DNA of 64,000 nt from Kitasatospora xanthocidica (GCF_014656195.1 NZ_BNBY01000022.1:83128-147127), one strand, 5' to 3'. Shown: positions 46,919 through 56,287, numbered from the stretch's first letter. Numbers and translations: made by a program. The notes: a model not told the origin generated them from the sequence alone.

Positions 46919-46966
46919 CCGCGGGCTCCCGCCCCGCCCGGGAGGCGAGCGGGCCCGAGCCCGCGG
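46919..46966. terminator. Terminator between tdk and the VOC gene
   Basis: CCGCGGGCTC (46919-46928) pairs perfectly with GAGCCCGCGG (46957-46966), with further GC-rich pairing inside. It serves two convergent genes. Confidence 0.8.
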
Positions 46967-46973
46967 GGCGGTG

Positions 46974-47726
46974 TCAGCCCGCCGGTTCCAGGACGGAGAA
47001 GTGCCCGCCCTGGGGGTCGGCGAGCCGGGCGGCGAGGCCGTGCGAGGTCTCGTGCGGCTCGACCAGGATCCGGCCGCCGAGCTCCAGCGCGTGACGGGCG
47101 GTCAGGGCCGCGTCCCGGACGGCGAAGTGGGTGCGCCAGCGCGGCGGGTGGCCGCGCAGGTCGGCGCGGTGCCGGATGCCGGCGACCGGCCGGCCGTGCA
47201 CCAGCAGGGAGCTCTCGTCCGCGCCGGGCCGGACCGAGCGGTCGAGCACGGTGGCGTAGAAGACGGCGGCGCCCTCGGTGTCGGGGGTGAGCAGTTCGGC
47301 CCAGGCCGGTTCGCCGGGGTCGGTTCCGGCCTCCCGGCCGAGGTGTTCCTCTCCCTGCCAGAGGCCGAAGACGGCGCCGGAGACGTCGGAGGCGATGGCC
47401 ATCCGCCCGGCGCGTTCGGCCTGGAGCGGCCCGACGGCGACGGTGCCGCCGCACTCCCGGATCAGCTGGGCGGTGCGGTCGGCGTCGTCGACGGCGAAGT
47501 AGGTGGTCCACTGCACCGGGAAGCCGGTGGCGGTGGAGAGGCCGAGGCCGGCGACCGGTGTCCCGTCGAGCTCGGCCCGGACGTAGTCGCCGAGCTGGCC
47601 CGGCCCCGGGGTGTACGTCCAGCCGAGCAGCTCGCCGTAGAAGGCGCGGGCGCCGGCCAGGTCATCGGTCAGCAGGCTGACCCAGCAGGGCGTCCCCTGG
47701 GCCAGTCGGAGTTCCACCGCGGGCAA
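46974..47726 (-). CDS. VOC family protein with two glyoxalase-like repeats
   Basis: The 250-residue protein has two vicinal-oxygen-chelate repeats: TPCWVSLLTDDLAGARAFYGELLGWTY in the first and PAWAELLTPDTEGAAVFYATVLD in the second. Such actinobacterial proteins are often annotated as hydroxylase or glyoxalase-like but mostly lack known substrates. AGGAGG lies 6 bases before a TTG at 47726, chosen as start; an ATG at 47741 overlaps the ribosome site itself. It is divergent from the sulfurtransferase gene. Confidence 0.88.
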   Translation of the reverse strand: MPAVELRLAQGTPCWVSLLTDDLAGARAFYGELLGWTYTPGPGQLGDYVRAELDGTPVAGLGLSTATGFPVQWTTYFAVDDADRTAQLIRECGGTVAVGPLQAERAGRMAIASDVSGAVFGLWQGEEHLGREAGTDPGEPAWAELLTPDTEGAAVFYATVLDRSVRPGADESSLLVHGRPVAGIRHRADLRGHPPRWRTHFAVRDAALTARHALELGGRILVEPHETSHGLAARLADPQGGHFSVLEPAG

Positions 47727-47883
47727 TGCGGGCCTCCTCATGGGTGATTGGCGCACGGGAATCCTCGGGCGCGAGGGTGATGCTTCCACCCTGACGGGCG
47801 CCCAACCCTCGGGCCGCGCGGAAATCCCGGCAAAGTCCGCACAAAGAGCGGCGGGTCGGCGGCGCTGCGCGACAATGGCCGCC

Positions 47884-48759
47884 ATGACCACCTACAACGA
47901 GGGTTCCCCGCTGATCTCCGCGGCCGAGCTGGGGGAGGCGCTCGCCTCCGCCCGTCCGCCGGTGCTGCTGGACGTGCGCTACCAGCTGGTCGGTGCCGCC
48001 CCGGGCGGCCCGACCGCGGCCGAGGAGTACCGGGCCGGGCATCTGCCCGGTGCCCACTTCGTCGAGCTGGACCGGGACCTCGCGGCCCCGCCCGGCGCTC
48101 CCGGCCGGGGTGGGCGCCACCCGCTGCCGGACCCGGAGGTGTTCGGTGCGACGATGCGCGGCTTCGGGGTGAGCGCCGACCGTCCGGTCGTGGTGTACGA
48201 CGGCGCGGCCTCGATGGCGGCCGCGCGCGCCTGGTGGCTGCTGCGCTGGGCCGGGCACCGGGACGTCCGGGTGCTGGACGGCGGTTTCGCGGCCTGGCGG
48301 GCGGCCGGACTGCCGGTGACGGACGAGCTGCCGGAGGCCGCCGAGGGAGACTTCAAGCCGGTGCCGGGTCAGCTGCCGACGGTGGACGCGGACGGCGCGG
48401 CGGTGTGGGCGCGCGACGGCCTGCTGCTGGACGCCCGGTCGGGGGAACGCTACCGGGGCGAGGTCGAGCCGGTGGACCCGAAGGCCGGGCACGTGCCGGG
48501 CGCGGTGTCCGCGCCGACCACGGAGAACGTCGGTCCGGACGGGCGGTTCCGCCCGGTCGCCGAACTGGCGGCCCGCTTCCGGGGGCTGGGCGCGGGGGAG
48601 CGGGAGACCGCGGTCTACTGCGGCTCGGGGGTGACGGCGGCGCACCAGATCCTGGCGCTGGAGGTGGCGGGCCTGCCGGCCACGCTGTACCCGGGGTCGT
48701 GGAGCGAGTGGTCGAGCGACGACGGCCGCCCGGTGGCGGTCACCGACCAGCCGGGCTGA
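47884..48759 (+). CDS. Thiosulfate/3-mercaptopyruvate sulfurtransferase (double rhodanese)
   Basis: The 291-residue protein has two rhodanese domains. The first (LLDVRYQL, HLPGAHFVELDRDL, RPVVVYDGAASMAAARAWWLLRWAGH) has Asp where the active Cys would be, as usual. The second has the active Cys loop CGSGVT and ends with LYPGSWSEWS. It moves sulfur from thiosulfate or mercaptopyruvate to cyanide or thiols. An ATG at 47875, three codons upstream, is an alternative start. A bidirectional hairpin separates it from convergent sepH. Confidence 0.93.
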   Translation: MTTYNEGSPLISAAELGEALASARPPVLLDVRYQLVGAAPGGPTAAEEYRAGHLPGAHFVELDRDLAAPPGAPGRGGRHPLPDPEVFGATMRGFGVSADRPVVVYDGAASMAAARAWWLLRWAGHRDVRVLDGGFAAWRAAGLPVTDELPEAAEGDFKPVPGQLPTVDADGAAVWARDGLLLDARSGERYRGEVEPVDPKAGHVPGAVSAPTTENVGPDGRFRPVAELAARFRGLGAGERETAVYCGSGVTAAHQILALEVAGLPATLYPGSWSEWSSDDGRPVAVTDQPG

Positions 48760-48770
48760 GCCGTGCCGGA

Positions 48771-48797
48771 GGGGCGGGAGGCCGGGCCTCCCGCCCC
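48771..48797. terminator. Bidirectional terminator between the sulfurtransferase gene and sepH
   Basis: GGGGCGGGAGGC (48771-48782) pairs perfectly with GCCTCCCGCCCC (48786-48797), closing on three bases. Confidence 0.88.
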
Positions 48798-48813
48798 GTC
48801 ACGGTGTCCGCCG

Positions 48814-49860
48814 CTACTCCTGTTTCTTGCGCCGGCTGCCGAAGACGATCTCGTCCCAGCTGGGCACGGTGGCCCGGCGCCCGGGCCGGACGCCGTCCGC
48901 CTCGGCCTGCCGGTCGGTGGTGCCGACCAGGCGCTCGCGGTGCGGGGCGACGGCGCGCGGCATCAGGATGTCGGCGTAGGCCGAGCCCGCGCCGACCGCC
49001 GGGGCGGCGGCCGCGGCCGACTCCTCGCTCTCCTCGGCGACCTCCGCGGGCACCGGTTCGATCGCGGTGGGGCTGCCGACGGCGAGGTCGCCGCGGAAGG
49101 CGGGGACCACGTCGAGCAGGCTGGTCAGCGAGTCCCGGGAATCGGCGGTGGCCTCCCGCGACTCGCGGACCTCGCGGGCCGACATGATGCGGTCGGCCGA
49201 GGGCCGGTCGATCATCGGGCGGGGCGGCCGGTCCTGGGGGAGCCGGGCGATCCGCGGGATGAACGGGAAGACCGACTCCTCCTCGCGCTCGACGTTCTCG
49301 CCGATCAGCGCGCGGGCCTCGTCGTCGTTGGGCTGGACCAGGCGCCGCGGCGGGTCGTACGTCCAGGAGGCGCTGCGCCCCTCGCCGTCGGCCCGGTAGT
49401 AGAGGATGACCTCCCAGGTGCCGTCGTCGCGGCGCCAGGAGTCCCAGCGTTCGGTGTCCTTCTCGGCGCCGCGCAGCGCGAGCCGCTCGGAGACGGCCTC
49501 CCCGAGCTGCGGGCCGGTGGACTCGCCGTTGCGGCGGATGGCGGTCTTGCGGGCGCGCTCGGCCATGAAGGCGCGCTCGGCGAGGACCGGGCCCTCGAAG
49601 CGGCGCACGCGGTCGACGGAGATCCCGGCGGCCTGGGCGACCTCCTCGGCGGAGGCACCGGCTCGTATCCGGGCCTGGATGTCCCGGGGGCGGAGGTGGC
49701 TCTCGACCTCGATCTCGATCTGGCCGAGGCGCGGCCGGTCGCCGCGGATGGCGGCGCGTAGCCGCTCGTCGATGGGGAGGGTGTACTCCGTGCTGTCGGC
49801 AGCCTTGAGCACCAGCCGTGTGCCGTCGTTGCTGACGGCCACAACCCGCAGTTCGGGCAC
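48814..49860 (-). CDS. sepH: Cell-division regulator SepH (DUF3071)
   Basis: The 348-residue protein is SepH, which binds FtsZ and promotes Z-ring assembly at sporulation septa. The conserved N-terminal region contains ELRVVAVSNDGTRLVLKAADSTEYTLPIDERLR, then a helix-turn-helix (RPRDIQARIRAGASAEEVAQAAGISVDRVRRFEGPVLAERAFMA) and KDTERWDSWRRDDGTWEV. The C-terminal half is disordered and acidic, ending VPSWDEIVFGSRRKKQE. The GTG at 49860 follows GGGAGG by 6-7 bases. A much longer frame upstream is not supported. Confidence 0.93.
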   Translation of the reverse strand: MPELRVVAVSNDGTRLVLKAADSTEYTLPIDERLRAAIRGDRPRLGQIEIEVESHLRPRDIQARIRAGASAEEVAQAAGISVDRVRRFEGPVLAERAFMAERARKTAIRRNGESTGPQLGEAVSERLALRGAEKDTERWDSWRRDDGTWEVILYYRADGEGRSASWTYDPPRRLVQPNDDEARALIGENVEREEESVFPFIPRIARLPQDRPPRPMIDRPSADRIMSAREVRESREATADSRDSLTSLLDVVPAFRGDLAVGSPTAIEPVPAEVAEESEESAAAAAPAVGAGSAYADILMPRAVAPHRERLVGTTDRQAEADGVRPGRRATVPSWDEIVFGSRRKKQE

Positions 49861-50410
49861 GGTTACCTCCCGGGTGGTGCCTGCCGACGTCACCTGCGTC
49901 GCTGCTCCCGTACTGAGTGTGGCCTGCCCACTCGCGACTGGCCACAACCTTGCTGAGTTCCCCGGCGTGTCGGGCTTAGGCCCGGACATGCCGCTGTGGC
50001 ACGGTTGCCTTTTTGCCACGTCATCCGTCGACGTCGCGCCTGGGTGTCCCGGCCGTCCTCGCACGCGCAGTGATCGCGACGATCCGGGACGGGCGTCGCC
50101 GTGCGTGCCTGGTCCGTGGCTCCTCGTCAAGCTGCCGGTGTAGGCGCAGTCGACAAGTCGACCCAAGGCTCAGGCTTTACGAACAGTACTCCATTCGTGG
50201 CATCCGAAGGGGCGGCTCGCCGCTCAAGTCTCCCGCGATTCACGGGAATCTCAAGAGCGCGCGCCCCCGATGGCGGACCGCCGTCGGGTGAACGGTGATC
50301 ATCTTCACACAATCCGGGCGTGCGGAACCGCATTTTCGCCCCTTGTGTCCTTCTTTGGGCAAGATGGAGTGGCTTGTTCGAGGAACAGTCGTACGGACCG
50401 AGGGATGTTG
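49861..50410. other. Divergent promoter region between sepH and a membrane protein gene
   Basis: About 550 bases with no supported gene. GTGGC/GCCAC arms at about 49,994-50,020 flank a GCCTTTTT run, and GATTC-ACGG-GAATC at about 50,236-50,252 is a short palindrome. The segment 50,290-50,370 is less GC-rich and likely carries the promoter of the rightward gene. Confidence 0.4.
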
Positions 50411-51265
50411 ATGCCGGAGCGGAGCCCCGCCGAGGAGGGCGGCAAGGAGGAGCGTGGGCGAATCGATCTGAGTGTGGCTCAGGTCGTGGCGAGTGCGCTG
50501 GCCGCCGTCGTGGGCGCGCTGTTGGCCTCCGAACTGGGCGTGTACGGAACGATCATGGGCGCCGCGGTGGTGAGCATCGGGGCCACCACCGGCGGCGCGG
50601 TGTTCCAGCACGTCTTCAGACGGACCGGGGAACAGCTGCGCGAAGCGGTGGACCGCGGGCCGAACCAGACCGTCAACACGCTGCGCCAGGTGCCGGCGGA
50701 ACCAGGGGAGCCCGCGGGGCCGCCGGTGATCACGGCGGAGTGGAACGAGCCGCAGGTGGTGCGGGCGCGCCGGCGGTGGGGCTGGAAGTCCTACGCGGTG
50801 GTGTCCGGGCTGGTGTTCGTGCTGGCGATGACGCCGATCGTGGTGTTCGAACTGGCCACCGGGCAGCCGGTGTCGGCGACGGTCAAGGGCGAGTCCGGCA
50901 ACGGCACCTCCTTCGGCGGCGCGGTGACGCCCAAGTCCTCCCGCCCGCAGGACGCTCCGCCGGAGCGGCCGGCCCGGGGCGGCGAGCGGGGCGCGGACGC
51001 CACGCCGTCCGGCGGTGCCTCGGCCCCGGCGACGAGCCGGCCGAGCCGGGAGCCGAGCTCCACCCCGAGCACCGGCGCGGGGACGGCCTCACCCTCGGCG
51101 GGCCCGAGCCCGAGCCCGAGCGCGAGCCCGTCGGCGGGGTCCTCCCCGTCCGCGGGCGGTGGGCAGCCCACCGGCGGCGCCACCTCGCGGCCGCCCGTAC
51201 CCGGCAACGAGCCGGCCGGGGCGACCGCGACCCCGCCGCCGGCCGACGGCACCCCTGCGAGTTAG
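50411..51265 (+). CDS. Membrane protein with long Pro/Ser/Thr-rich outer tail
   Basis: The 284-residue protein has a hydrophobic N-terminal region (VAQVVASALAAVVGALLASE and then a Gly/Ala-rich stretch), a cytoplasmic loop, and a second membrane helix (about 138-160, SYAVVSGLVFVLAMTPIVVFEL). About 120 low-complexity residues of Pro, Ser, Thr, Gly and Ala follow. I do not recognise a named family. The ATG at 50411 is 6 bases after GAGGG; another ATG at 50405 is too close to that site. Its TAG overlaps the TAA of the convergent oxidase gene. Confidence 0.7.
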   Translation: MPERSPAEEGGKEERGRIDLSVAQVVASALAAVVGALLASELGVYGTIMGAAVVSIGATTGGAVFQHVFRRTGEQLREAVDRGPNQTVNTLRQVPAEPGEPAGPPVITAEWNEPQVVRARRRWGWKSYAVVSGLVFVLAMTPIVVFELATGQPVSATVKGESGNGTSFGGAVTPKSSRPQDAPPERPARGGERGADATPSGGASAPATSRPSREPSSTPSTGAGTASPSAGPSPSPSASPSAGSSPSAGGGQPTGGATSRPPVPGNEPAGATATPPPADGTPAS

Positions 51266-52578
51266 GCCCCCAGCACCCGGCGCAGGTAGTCGTTGGCGAA
51301 GACCCGCCGCGGGTCGACCTCGTCGCGCAGTGCGGTGAAGTCGCCGAAGTGCGGGTAGACGCCGGCCAGGTACTCGGCGTCGCGGGTGTGCAGCTTGCCC
51401 CAGTGGGGGCGGCCCTGATGGGCGGTCATGAGCTGTTCGACGCCGGTGAAGTAGCCCTGGTCGGCGGTGCCCCGGTAGAGGTGGACGGCGATGTAGGCGC
51501 TGTCCCGGCCGGAGGCGGTGGAGAGCCAGAGGTCGTCGGCGGGGGCGAAGCGCACCTCGACCGGGAAGCTGACCTTCCAGTCGGACCGTTCGACCAGGGC
51601 CTTCAGCTCGCGCAGCACCTCGGCGACGGCCTCGCGCGGCACCGCGTACTCCATCTCCACGAAGCGGACCTTGCGCGGGCTGGTGAAGACCCGGTACGCG
51701 GTGTCGGTGAAGCTGCGCTCGGACCAGGCGCGGCTGGCCAGGGCGGCGATCGAGGGGATCGAGCCGGGGAACCGCCGGCCGACCCGGCAGGCGCCCTCCC
51801 AGACGGTGTTGGAGAGGAAGTCGTCCTCCAGCCACTCCTTGAACCGGGGCAGCGGGGCGGCCGGCCCCTGGCTGCGGTTGTTGCGCTTGGTGGCGCAGCG
51901 GTCGGTGTGAGGGAACCAGTAGAACTCGAAGTGCTCGTTGACGGCGGTGAGGTCGTCGAGGCGCTCCAGCACCTCGTCGAAGTCCATCGGCTGCTCGTGC
52001 GCGGTGAGCAGGAAGGCCGGTTCGACGCCGAAGGTGAGTGCGGTGATCACGCCGAGGGCGCCGAGGCCGAGCCGGGCGCCCTGGAAGAGCCGGGGGTTCT
52101 CGGTGGGGGAGCAGCGCTTGACGGAGCCGTCGGCGAGGACGATCTCCAGGGCGCGGACCTGGGCGGCGAGCGAGCCGGAGTCGCGGCCGGTGCCGTGGGT
52201 GCCGGTGCTGGTGGCGCCGGCGACGGTCTGGACCTCGATGTCGCCCATGTTGGTGAGCGAGAGGCCCTCGGCGGCGAGGACCCGGTTGAGGCGGTGCAGC
52301 GGCAGGCCGGACTCGACGGTGACGGCCTCGCGGTCGATCGCGCGGACGGCGGTGAGCGCGTGCGGGCGGATCTGGACGCCGTCGCCGGCGGAGGCGATCG
52401 AGGTGAAGGAGTGGCCGGAGCCGACGGCCTTGACGGTGCGGCCCTGTTCGGCGGCGCGCAGGATCTCCTTGGCCAGTTCCTCCGCGGTGCCGGGCTCGGC
52501 GGCCCGGGCCGGCCGGGCGCTCTGGTTGCCGGCCCAGTTGGTCCACCGGGCGCGGGTCGCGGTACTGGCCTGGGGCAT
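51262..52578 (-). CDS. FAD-linked sugar-lactone oxidase (D-arabinono-1,4-lactone oxidase-like)
   Basis: The 438-residue enzyme belongs to the VAO/PCMH flavoprotein group. The FAD domain has VKAVGSGHSFTSIASAGDGVQIRP and the pyrophosphate region GATSTGTHGTGRDSGSLAAQV. The C-terminal ALO domain has NTVWEGACRVGRRFPGS, VEMEYAVPREAVAEVLREL and a final RPHWGKLHTRDAEYLAGVYPHFGDF, typical of aldonolactone and alditol oxidases. It oxidises a sugar lactone or polyol with O2. GGAGG lies before ATG 52578. The MFS gene stop is 102 bases upstream on the same strand. Confidence 0.92.
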   Translation of the reverse strand: MPQASTATRARWTNWAGNQSARPARAAEPGTAEELAKEILRAAEQGRTVKAVGSGHSFTSIASAGDGVQIRPHALTAVRAIDREAVTVESGLPLHRLNRVLAAEGLSLTNMGDIEVQTVAGATSTGTHGTGRDSGSLAAQVRALEIVLADGSVKRCSPTENPRLFQGARLGLGALGVITALTFGVEPAFLLTAHEQPMDFDEVLERLDDLTAVNEHFEFYWFPHTDRCATKRNNRSQGPAAPLPRFKEWLEDDFLSNTVWEGACRVGRRFPGSIPSIAALASRAWSERSFTDTAYRVFTSPRKVRFVEMEYAVPREAVAEVLRELKALVERSDWKVSFPVEVRFAPADDLWLSTASGRDSAYIAVHLYRGTADQGYFTGVEQLMTAHQGRPHWGKLHTRDAEYLAGVYPHFGDFTALRDEVDPRRVFANDYLRRVLGA

Positions 52579-52634
52579 TGCGCTGCCTCCTGCTCCGTGG
52601 CCGAACGGGTCGGCGCGGTCAGGGCGGCGGGCCG

Positions 52635-52664
52635 CCCTACCCACGGGCTTACCCATGGGTAGGG
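52635..52664. promoter_or_regulatory. Palindromic operator candidate (TACCC/GGGTA)
   Basis: CCCTACCCA (52635-52643) pairs with TGGGTAGGG (52656-52664), and inside it TACCCATGGGTA (52650-52661) is a perfect 12-bp palindrome. The site lies 57-86 bases before the oxidase start. A close relative, CCTACCC-CT-GGGTAGG, occurs at 61938-61953. Confidence 0.55.
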
Positions 52665-52680
52665 CGAGAGATTAGTCAGT

Positions 52681-53937
52681 TCACCGTTCGGCGTCTACGG
52701 GTCGTCCGGCCTCGTCGGCGGGCTCGTTCGCGGCGACTCCGGCGCGCAGGCGGCCGAGTCCGGAGACCGCGGCGACCACGCCGAGGGCGCCGGCGGCCAG
52801 CGGCACCCAGTAGCCCGCCGAGGCGCCGGAGGCGTCGACCACCCAGCCGCCGACCGAGGAGCCGAAGGCCACGCCGAGGGCGAGTCCGGTGGTGGTCCAG
52901 GCCATGCCCTCGGTGAGCTTGGCGGCCGGGACGAGCCGCTCGACCAGGGCCATCGCGGAGATCAGGGTGGGGGAGATGGCGACGCCGGCGATCAGCAGGG
53001 CGGCACCGGCCGCGATCAGGGCGCCGACGCCGTGCACGGTGGAGGCGACGACCAGGATGGGGATCATGCTGAGCGCCATCATCACCACGCCGACGAGGAA
53101 GCGGGTGGACAGCGGGCTCTTGGGCTTGAGCGCCCCGTAGACGACGCCGGCCAGGCCGGAGCCGAGCGCCCAGACGGCCAGGACGACGCTGGAGAGCCCC
53201 TTGTGCCCCTGGGCGTCGGCGAAGGCGACGGTGACGATCTCGACCGAGCCGAAGATCGCGCCGGTGGCGACGAAGGTCAGCACCAGGACGACCAGGCCGC
53301 CGTTGAGGATGGCGCTGCCGCCGCTGTGGGCCGCGGCCGGGTGGACCGGTGGCTCGGTGCGGCGCTGGGCGGTGAACAGGGCGATGCCGACGGCGAGCGC
53401 GATGACGGCCACCAGGACGCCGGACTCGGGGAAGACGTTGGTGGCCAGGCCGATGGCGAGGATCGGGCCGACGATGAAGCAGACCTCGTCGACGACGGCC
53501 TCGAAGGAGTACGCGGTGTGCAGCTTGGCCGCGTCGTCGCGGTAGAGGTGGGCCCAGCGGGCGCGGACCATGGCGCCGGCGCTGGGCATGACGCCGAGGC
53601 CGACGGCGAAGAGGAACAGGGTCCAGGACGGCGCGTGGAAGTGGGCGCAGAGCAGGAGTCCGGTCGCGGCGGCGACGGTGAACGCGGTGGCCGGGAGGGC
53701 GATGCGGCGCTGTCCGCGGCGGTCGACCAGCCAGGAGACCGCCGGGCCGAGGGCGGCGGCGGCGACGGCCATGGTCGCCGAGACCGCTCCCGCCAGGCCG
53801 TACGACCCCGTCAGCTGGGAGAGCATGGTCACGATGCCGATGCCCGCCATGGAGATCGGCAGACGGGCTATGAACCCGGCGGACGAGAAGGCCAGGGTGC
53901 CGGGGGCGGCGAATATCCGGCGGTAGCTGGACAGCAC
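52681..53937 (-). CDS. MFS transporter
   Basis: The 418-residue protein has 12 hydrophobic segments and MFS sequence features such as LVDRRGQRRIALPA between helices 2 and 3 and VRARWAHLYRDDAAKLHTAYSFEAVVDEVCFIVGP in the first half. It is probably an exporter of small molecules; the subfamily with the AYSFEAVVDE segment is common and uncharacterised in actinobacteria. The GTG at 53937 follows GGAGATC; a longer frame to 54003 is less likely. It is divergent from the ferrochelatase gene. Confidence 0.88.
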   Translation of the reverse strand: MLSSYRRIFAAPGTLAFSSAGFIARLPISMAGIGIVTMLSQLTGSYGLAGAVSATMAVAAAALGPAVSWLVDRRGQRRIALPATAFTVAAATGLLLCAHFHAPSWTLFLFAVGLGVMPSAGAMVRARWAHLYRDDAAKLHTAYSFEAVVDEVCFIVGPILAIGLATNVFPESGVLVAVIALAVGIALFTAQRRTEPPVHPAAAHSGGSAILNGGLVVLVLTFVATGAIFGSVEIVTVAFADAQGHKGLSSVVLAVWALGSGLAGVVYGALKPKSPLSTRFLVGVVMMALSMIPILVVASTVHGVGALIAAGAALLIAGVAISPTLISAMALVERLVPAAKLTEGMAWTTTGLALGVAFGSSVGGWVVDASGASAGYWVPLAAGALGVVAAVSGLGRLRAGVAANEPADEAGRPVDAER

Positions 53938-54091
53938 GGGGGATCTCCGTGGGGAGTGAGGACCGGGGTCAGGGGTGAAGTAAGGAACAAGATTGGCGTA
54001 CACAGCTTACGTACGTTGGCAAACGGTATTTTCCGGACACCGGCGCGGCCCCGGCGACGGCACCCGACCCCTCAGTGGCAGGATCGGTGCC
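53938..54091. promoter_or_regulatory. Divergent promoter region, MFS gene and ferrochelatase
   Basis: A patch at 53,985-54,040 is notably A/T-richer and contains TTACGTACGTTGGCA with an ACGTACGT palindrome. It probably includes both promoters, but no -35/-10 pair could be fixed. Confidence 0.35.
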
Positions 54092-55234
54092 ATGTCCGAC
54101 GCGCGCAAACCCTCCCCCTCCGGCGCCGCCCCGTACGACGCCCTGCTGCTGCTGTCCTTCGGCGGGCCCGAGGGCCCCGAGGAGGTCGTCCCGTTCCTGG
54201 AGAACGTCACCCGCGGCCGCGGGATCCCCACCGAGCGGCTGAAGGAAGTGGGCAAGCACTACTTCCTGTTCGGCGGGGTCAGCCCGATCAACGAGCAGAA
54301 CCGCGAGCTGCTCGCCGCGCTGCGCAAGGACTTCGCCGAGAACGGGCTGGACCTGCCGGTCTACTGGGGCAACCGGAACTGGGCGCCCTACCTGGTCGAC
54401 GCCCTGCGCGAGATGGCCGCCGACGGCCACCGCCGGATCGCCGTGCTCGCCACCAGCGCCTACGCCGGCTACTCGGGCTGCCGCCAGTACCGGGAGAACC
54501 TCGCCGACGCGCTGGCCGCGCTGGCCGCGGAGGGCGTGCCCGCGCTGCGGGTCGACAAGCTGCGGCACTTCTACAACCACCCCGGCTTCGTCGAGCCGAT
54601 GACCGACGCCACCCTGGCCGCGCTGGCGGAGCTCCCCGAGGCCGTCCGGGCCGGCGCCCGGCTGGCGTTCACCACCCACTCCATCCCGGACACCATGGCC
54701 GAGACCTCCGGCGCCCCGGACGACCCGGCCCGCGGCACGCCGGGCGGCGCCTACGTCGCCCAGCACCTGGACGTGGCCCGGCTGATCGCCGCGGCCGTCG
54801 CCGAGCGCACCGGCGTCGCCGACCGGCCCTGGGACCTGGTGTTCCAGAGCCGCAGCGGAGCCCCGCACACCCCGTGGCTGGAACCGGACATCTGCGACCA
54901 CCTGGAGGCGCGGCACGCCGAGGGCGCGCCCGCCGTGGTGATGGTCCCGATCGGTTTCGTCTCCGACCACATGGAGGTCAAGTACGACCTCGACACCGAG
55001 GCCGTCGCCAAGGCCGCCGAACTCGGCCTGCCGGTGGCCCGCGCCGCCACCGTCGGCGCCGACCCCCGCTTCACCGCCGCCGTGCGCGAGCTGCTCCTGG
55101 AGCGGGCCGCGACCGAGCGCGGCGAGGATGTGACCCGCTGCGCCCTCGGCCGGCTCGGCCCCAGCCAGGACGTGTGCGCGGTGGCCTGCTGCCCCAACCC
55201 GCGCTCCCAGCGCCCGGCCGTCGCCGAGCGCTGA
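54092..55234 (+). CDS. hemH: Ferrochelatase, probable coproporphyrin ferrochelatase (CpfC/HemH)
   Basis: The 380-residue enzyme inserts Fe2+ into porphyrin. In actinobacteria the substrate is normally coproporphyrin III, so the name cpfC also applies. Motifs are LLSFGGPEGPEEVVPFLENVTRGRGIP near the N-terminus, YWGNRNWAPYLVDAL, FTTHSIPDTMAE (metal-site His) and MVPIGFVSDHMEVKYDLD (catalytic Glu). Cysteines in SGCRQYREN and the C-terminal QDVCAVACCPN match the [2Fe-2S] ligand pattern of actinobacterial enzymes. Start ATG 54092. The inositol-phosphatase-like gene follows after 76 bases. Confidence 0.94.
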   Translation: MSDARKPSPSGAAPYDALLLLSFGGPEGPEEVVPFLENVTRGRGIPTERLKEVGKHYFLFGGVSPINEQNRELLAALRKDFAENGLDLPVYWGNRNWAPYLVDALREMAADGHRRIAVLATSAYAGYSGCRQYRENLADALAALAAEGVPALRVDKLRHFYNHPGFVEPMTDATLAALAELPEAVRAGARLAFTTHSIPDTMAETSGAPDDPARGTPGGAYVAQHLDVARLIAAAVAERTGVADRPWDLVFQSRSGAPHTPWLEPDICDHLEARHAEGAPAVVMVPIGFVSDHMEVKYDLDTEAVAKAAELGLPVARAATVGADPRFTAAVRELLLERAATERGEDVTRCALGRLGPSQDVCAVACCPNPRSQRPAVAER

Positions 55235-55310
55235 CCGTCCGTCCCGCGTGCCGGCCGTCCTGCCCGCCCGCCCGCCGACCGTCCGTCCCGCCGTTCCGGA
55301 GGAGAATCCC

Positions 55311-56129
55311 GTGACCGCCCCCGCCCAGCCCGACGACCGGCTCCTCGACGACCTGCTGGACGTCGCCCTGGACGCGGCCCGGCAGGCCGGCGCCCTGCTG
55401 CGCGACGGCCGCCCCGCCGACCTCGGTGTGGCCGGCACCAAGAGCAGCCCGGTCGACGTGGTGACCGAGATGGACCTCGCGTCCGAGAAGCTCGTGCTGG
55501 AGCTGATCACCGAACGCCGCCCGGCGGACGGCTACCTCGGCGAGGAGGGCGCCGAGCGGTCCGGCACCAGCGGGGTCCGCTGGGTCGTGGACCCGCTCGA
55601 CGGCACGGTCAACTACCTGTACGGGCTGCCCTCCTGGGCGGTCAGCGTGGCCGCCGAGGTGGACGGCCGGGCGGTCGTCGGCGTGGTGTACGCCCCGGCG
55701 CGCGAGGAGCTGTTCCACGCCGTGCTGGGCCGGGGCGCCCGGCTGAACGGCGCGCCGCTCTCGGCCCGCCCGGCCCCGCCGTGGGGGCAGGCGCTGATCG
55801 CCACCGGCTTCAACTACGTCCAGTCGGTGCGGGTGCGCCAGGCCGAGGTGCTGCTGGCCCTGATGCCCGAGGTGCGGGACGTCCGCCGGGGCGGGGCGGC
55901 CGCCGTGGACCTGTGCGACGTCGCCGCCGGGCGGCTGGACGGCTACTACGAGCGCGGCCTCGCCCCCTGGGACCGCGCGGCCGGCTGCCTGATCGCCGCC
56001 GAGGCCGGCGCCCTGACCGGCGGCCGCCCCGGGCACGACCCGGACCGCGAGCTGACCGTGGCCGCCGCCCCGGGCGTGTACGAGCCGCTGCAGGAGCGCC
56101 TGGCCGCGCTGCGCGCCTGGGCGGACTGA
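55311..56129 (+). CDS. Inositol monophosphatase family protein
   Basis: The 272-residue enzyme is a Mg2+-dependent sugar-phosphate phosphatase. Metal motifs are SPVDVVTEMDLASEK, GEEGAE (Glu pair), WVVDPLDGTVNYLYGLPSWAVSVA and PWDRAAGCLIAAEAGA. Substrates in this superfamily include inositol phosphate, histidinol phosphate and fructose bisphosphate; none can be chosen here. GGAGGAG lies 8 bases before GTG 55311. It is co-directional with the ferrochelatase gene and ends before a strong hairpin. Confidence 0.92.
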   Translation: MTAPAQPDDRLLDDLLDVALDAARQAGALLRDGRPADLGVAGTKSSPVDVVTEMDLASEKLVLELITERRPADGYLGEEGAERSGTSGVRWVVDPLDGTVNYLYGLPSWAVSVAAEVDGRAVVGVVYAPAREELFHAVLGRGARLNGAPLSARPAPPWGQALIATGFNYVQSVRVRQAEVLLALMPEVRDVRRGGAAAVDLCDVAAGRLDGYYERGLAPWDRAAGCLIAAEAGALTGGRPGHDPDRELTVAAAPGVYEPLQERLAALRAWAD

Positions 56130-56287
56130 CCGGCTCCGGTCGGCCCGGACCGGGGCCGGCCGACGGGCCACCCGCCGACCGGCCCCGGGCACGACAAGAG
56201 CCCGGGGCCGGCGGCGAACCCGAACACGCGAAGCATGCGAAACACGTGAATCGCGCGAAACGTGCGAAGGGCCCGGGCATGCGAAGA

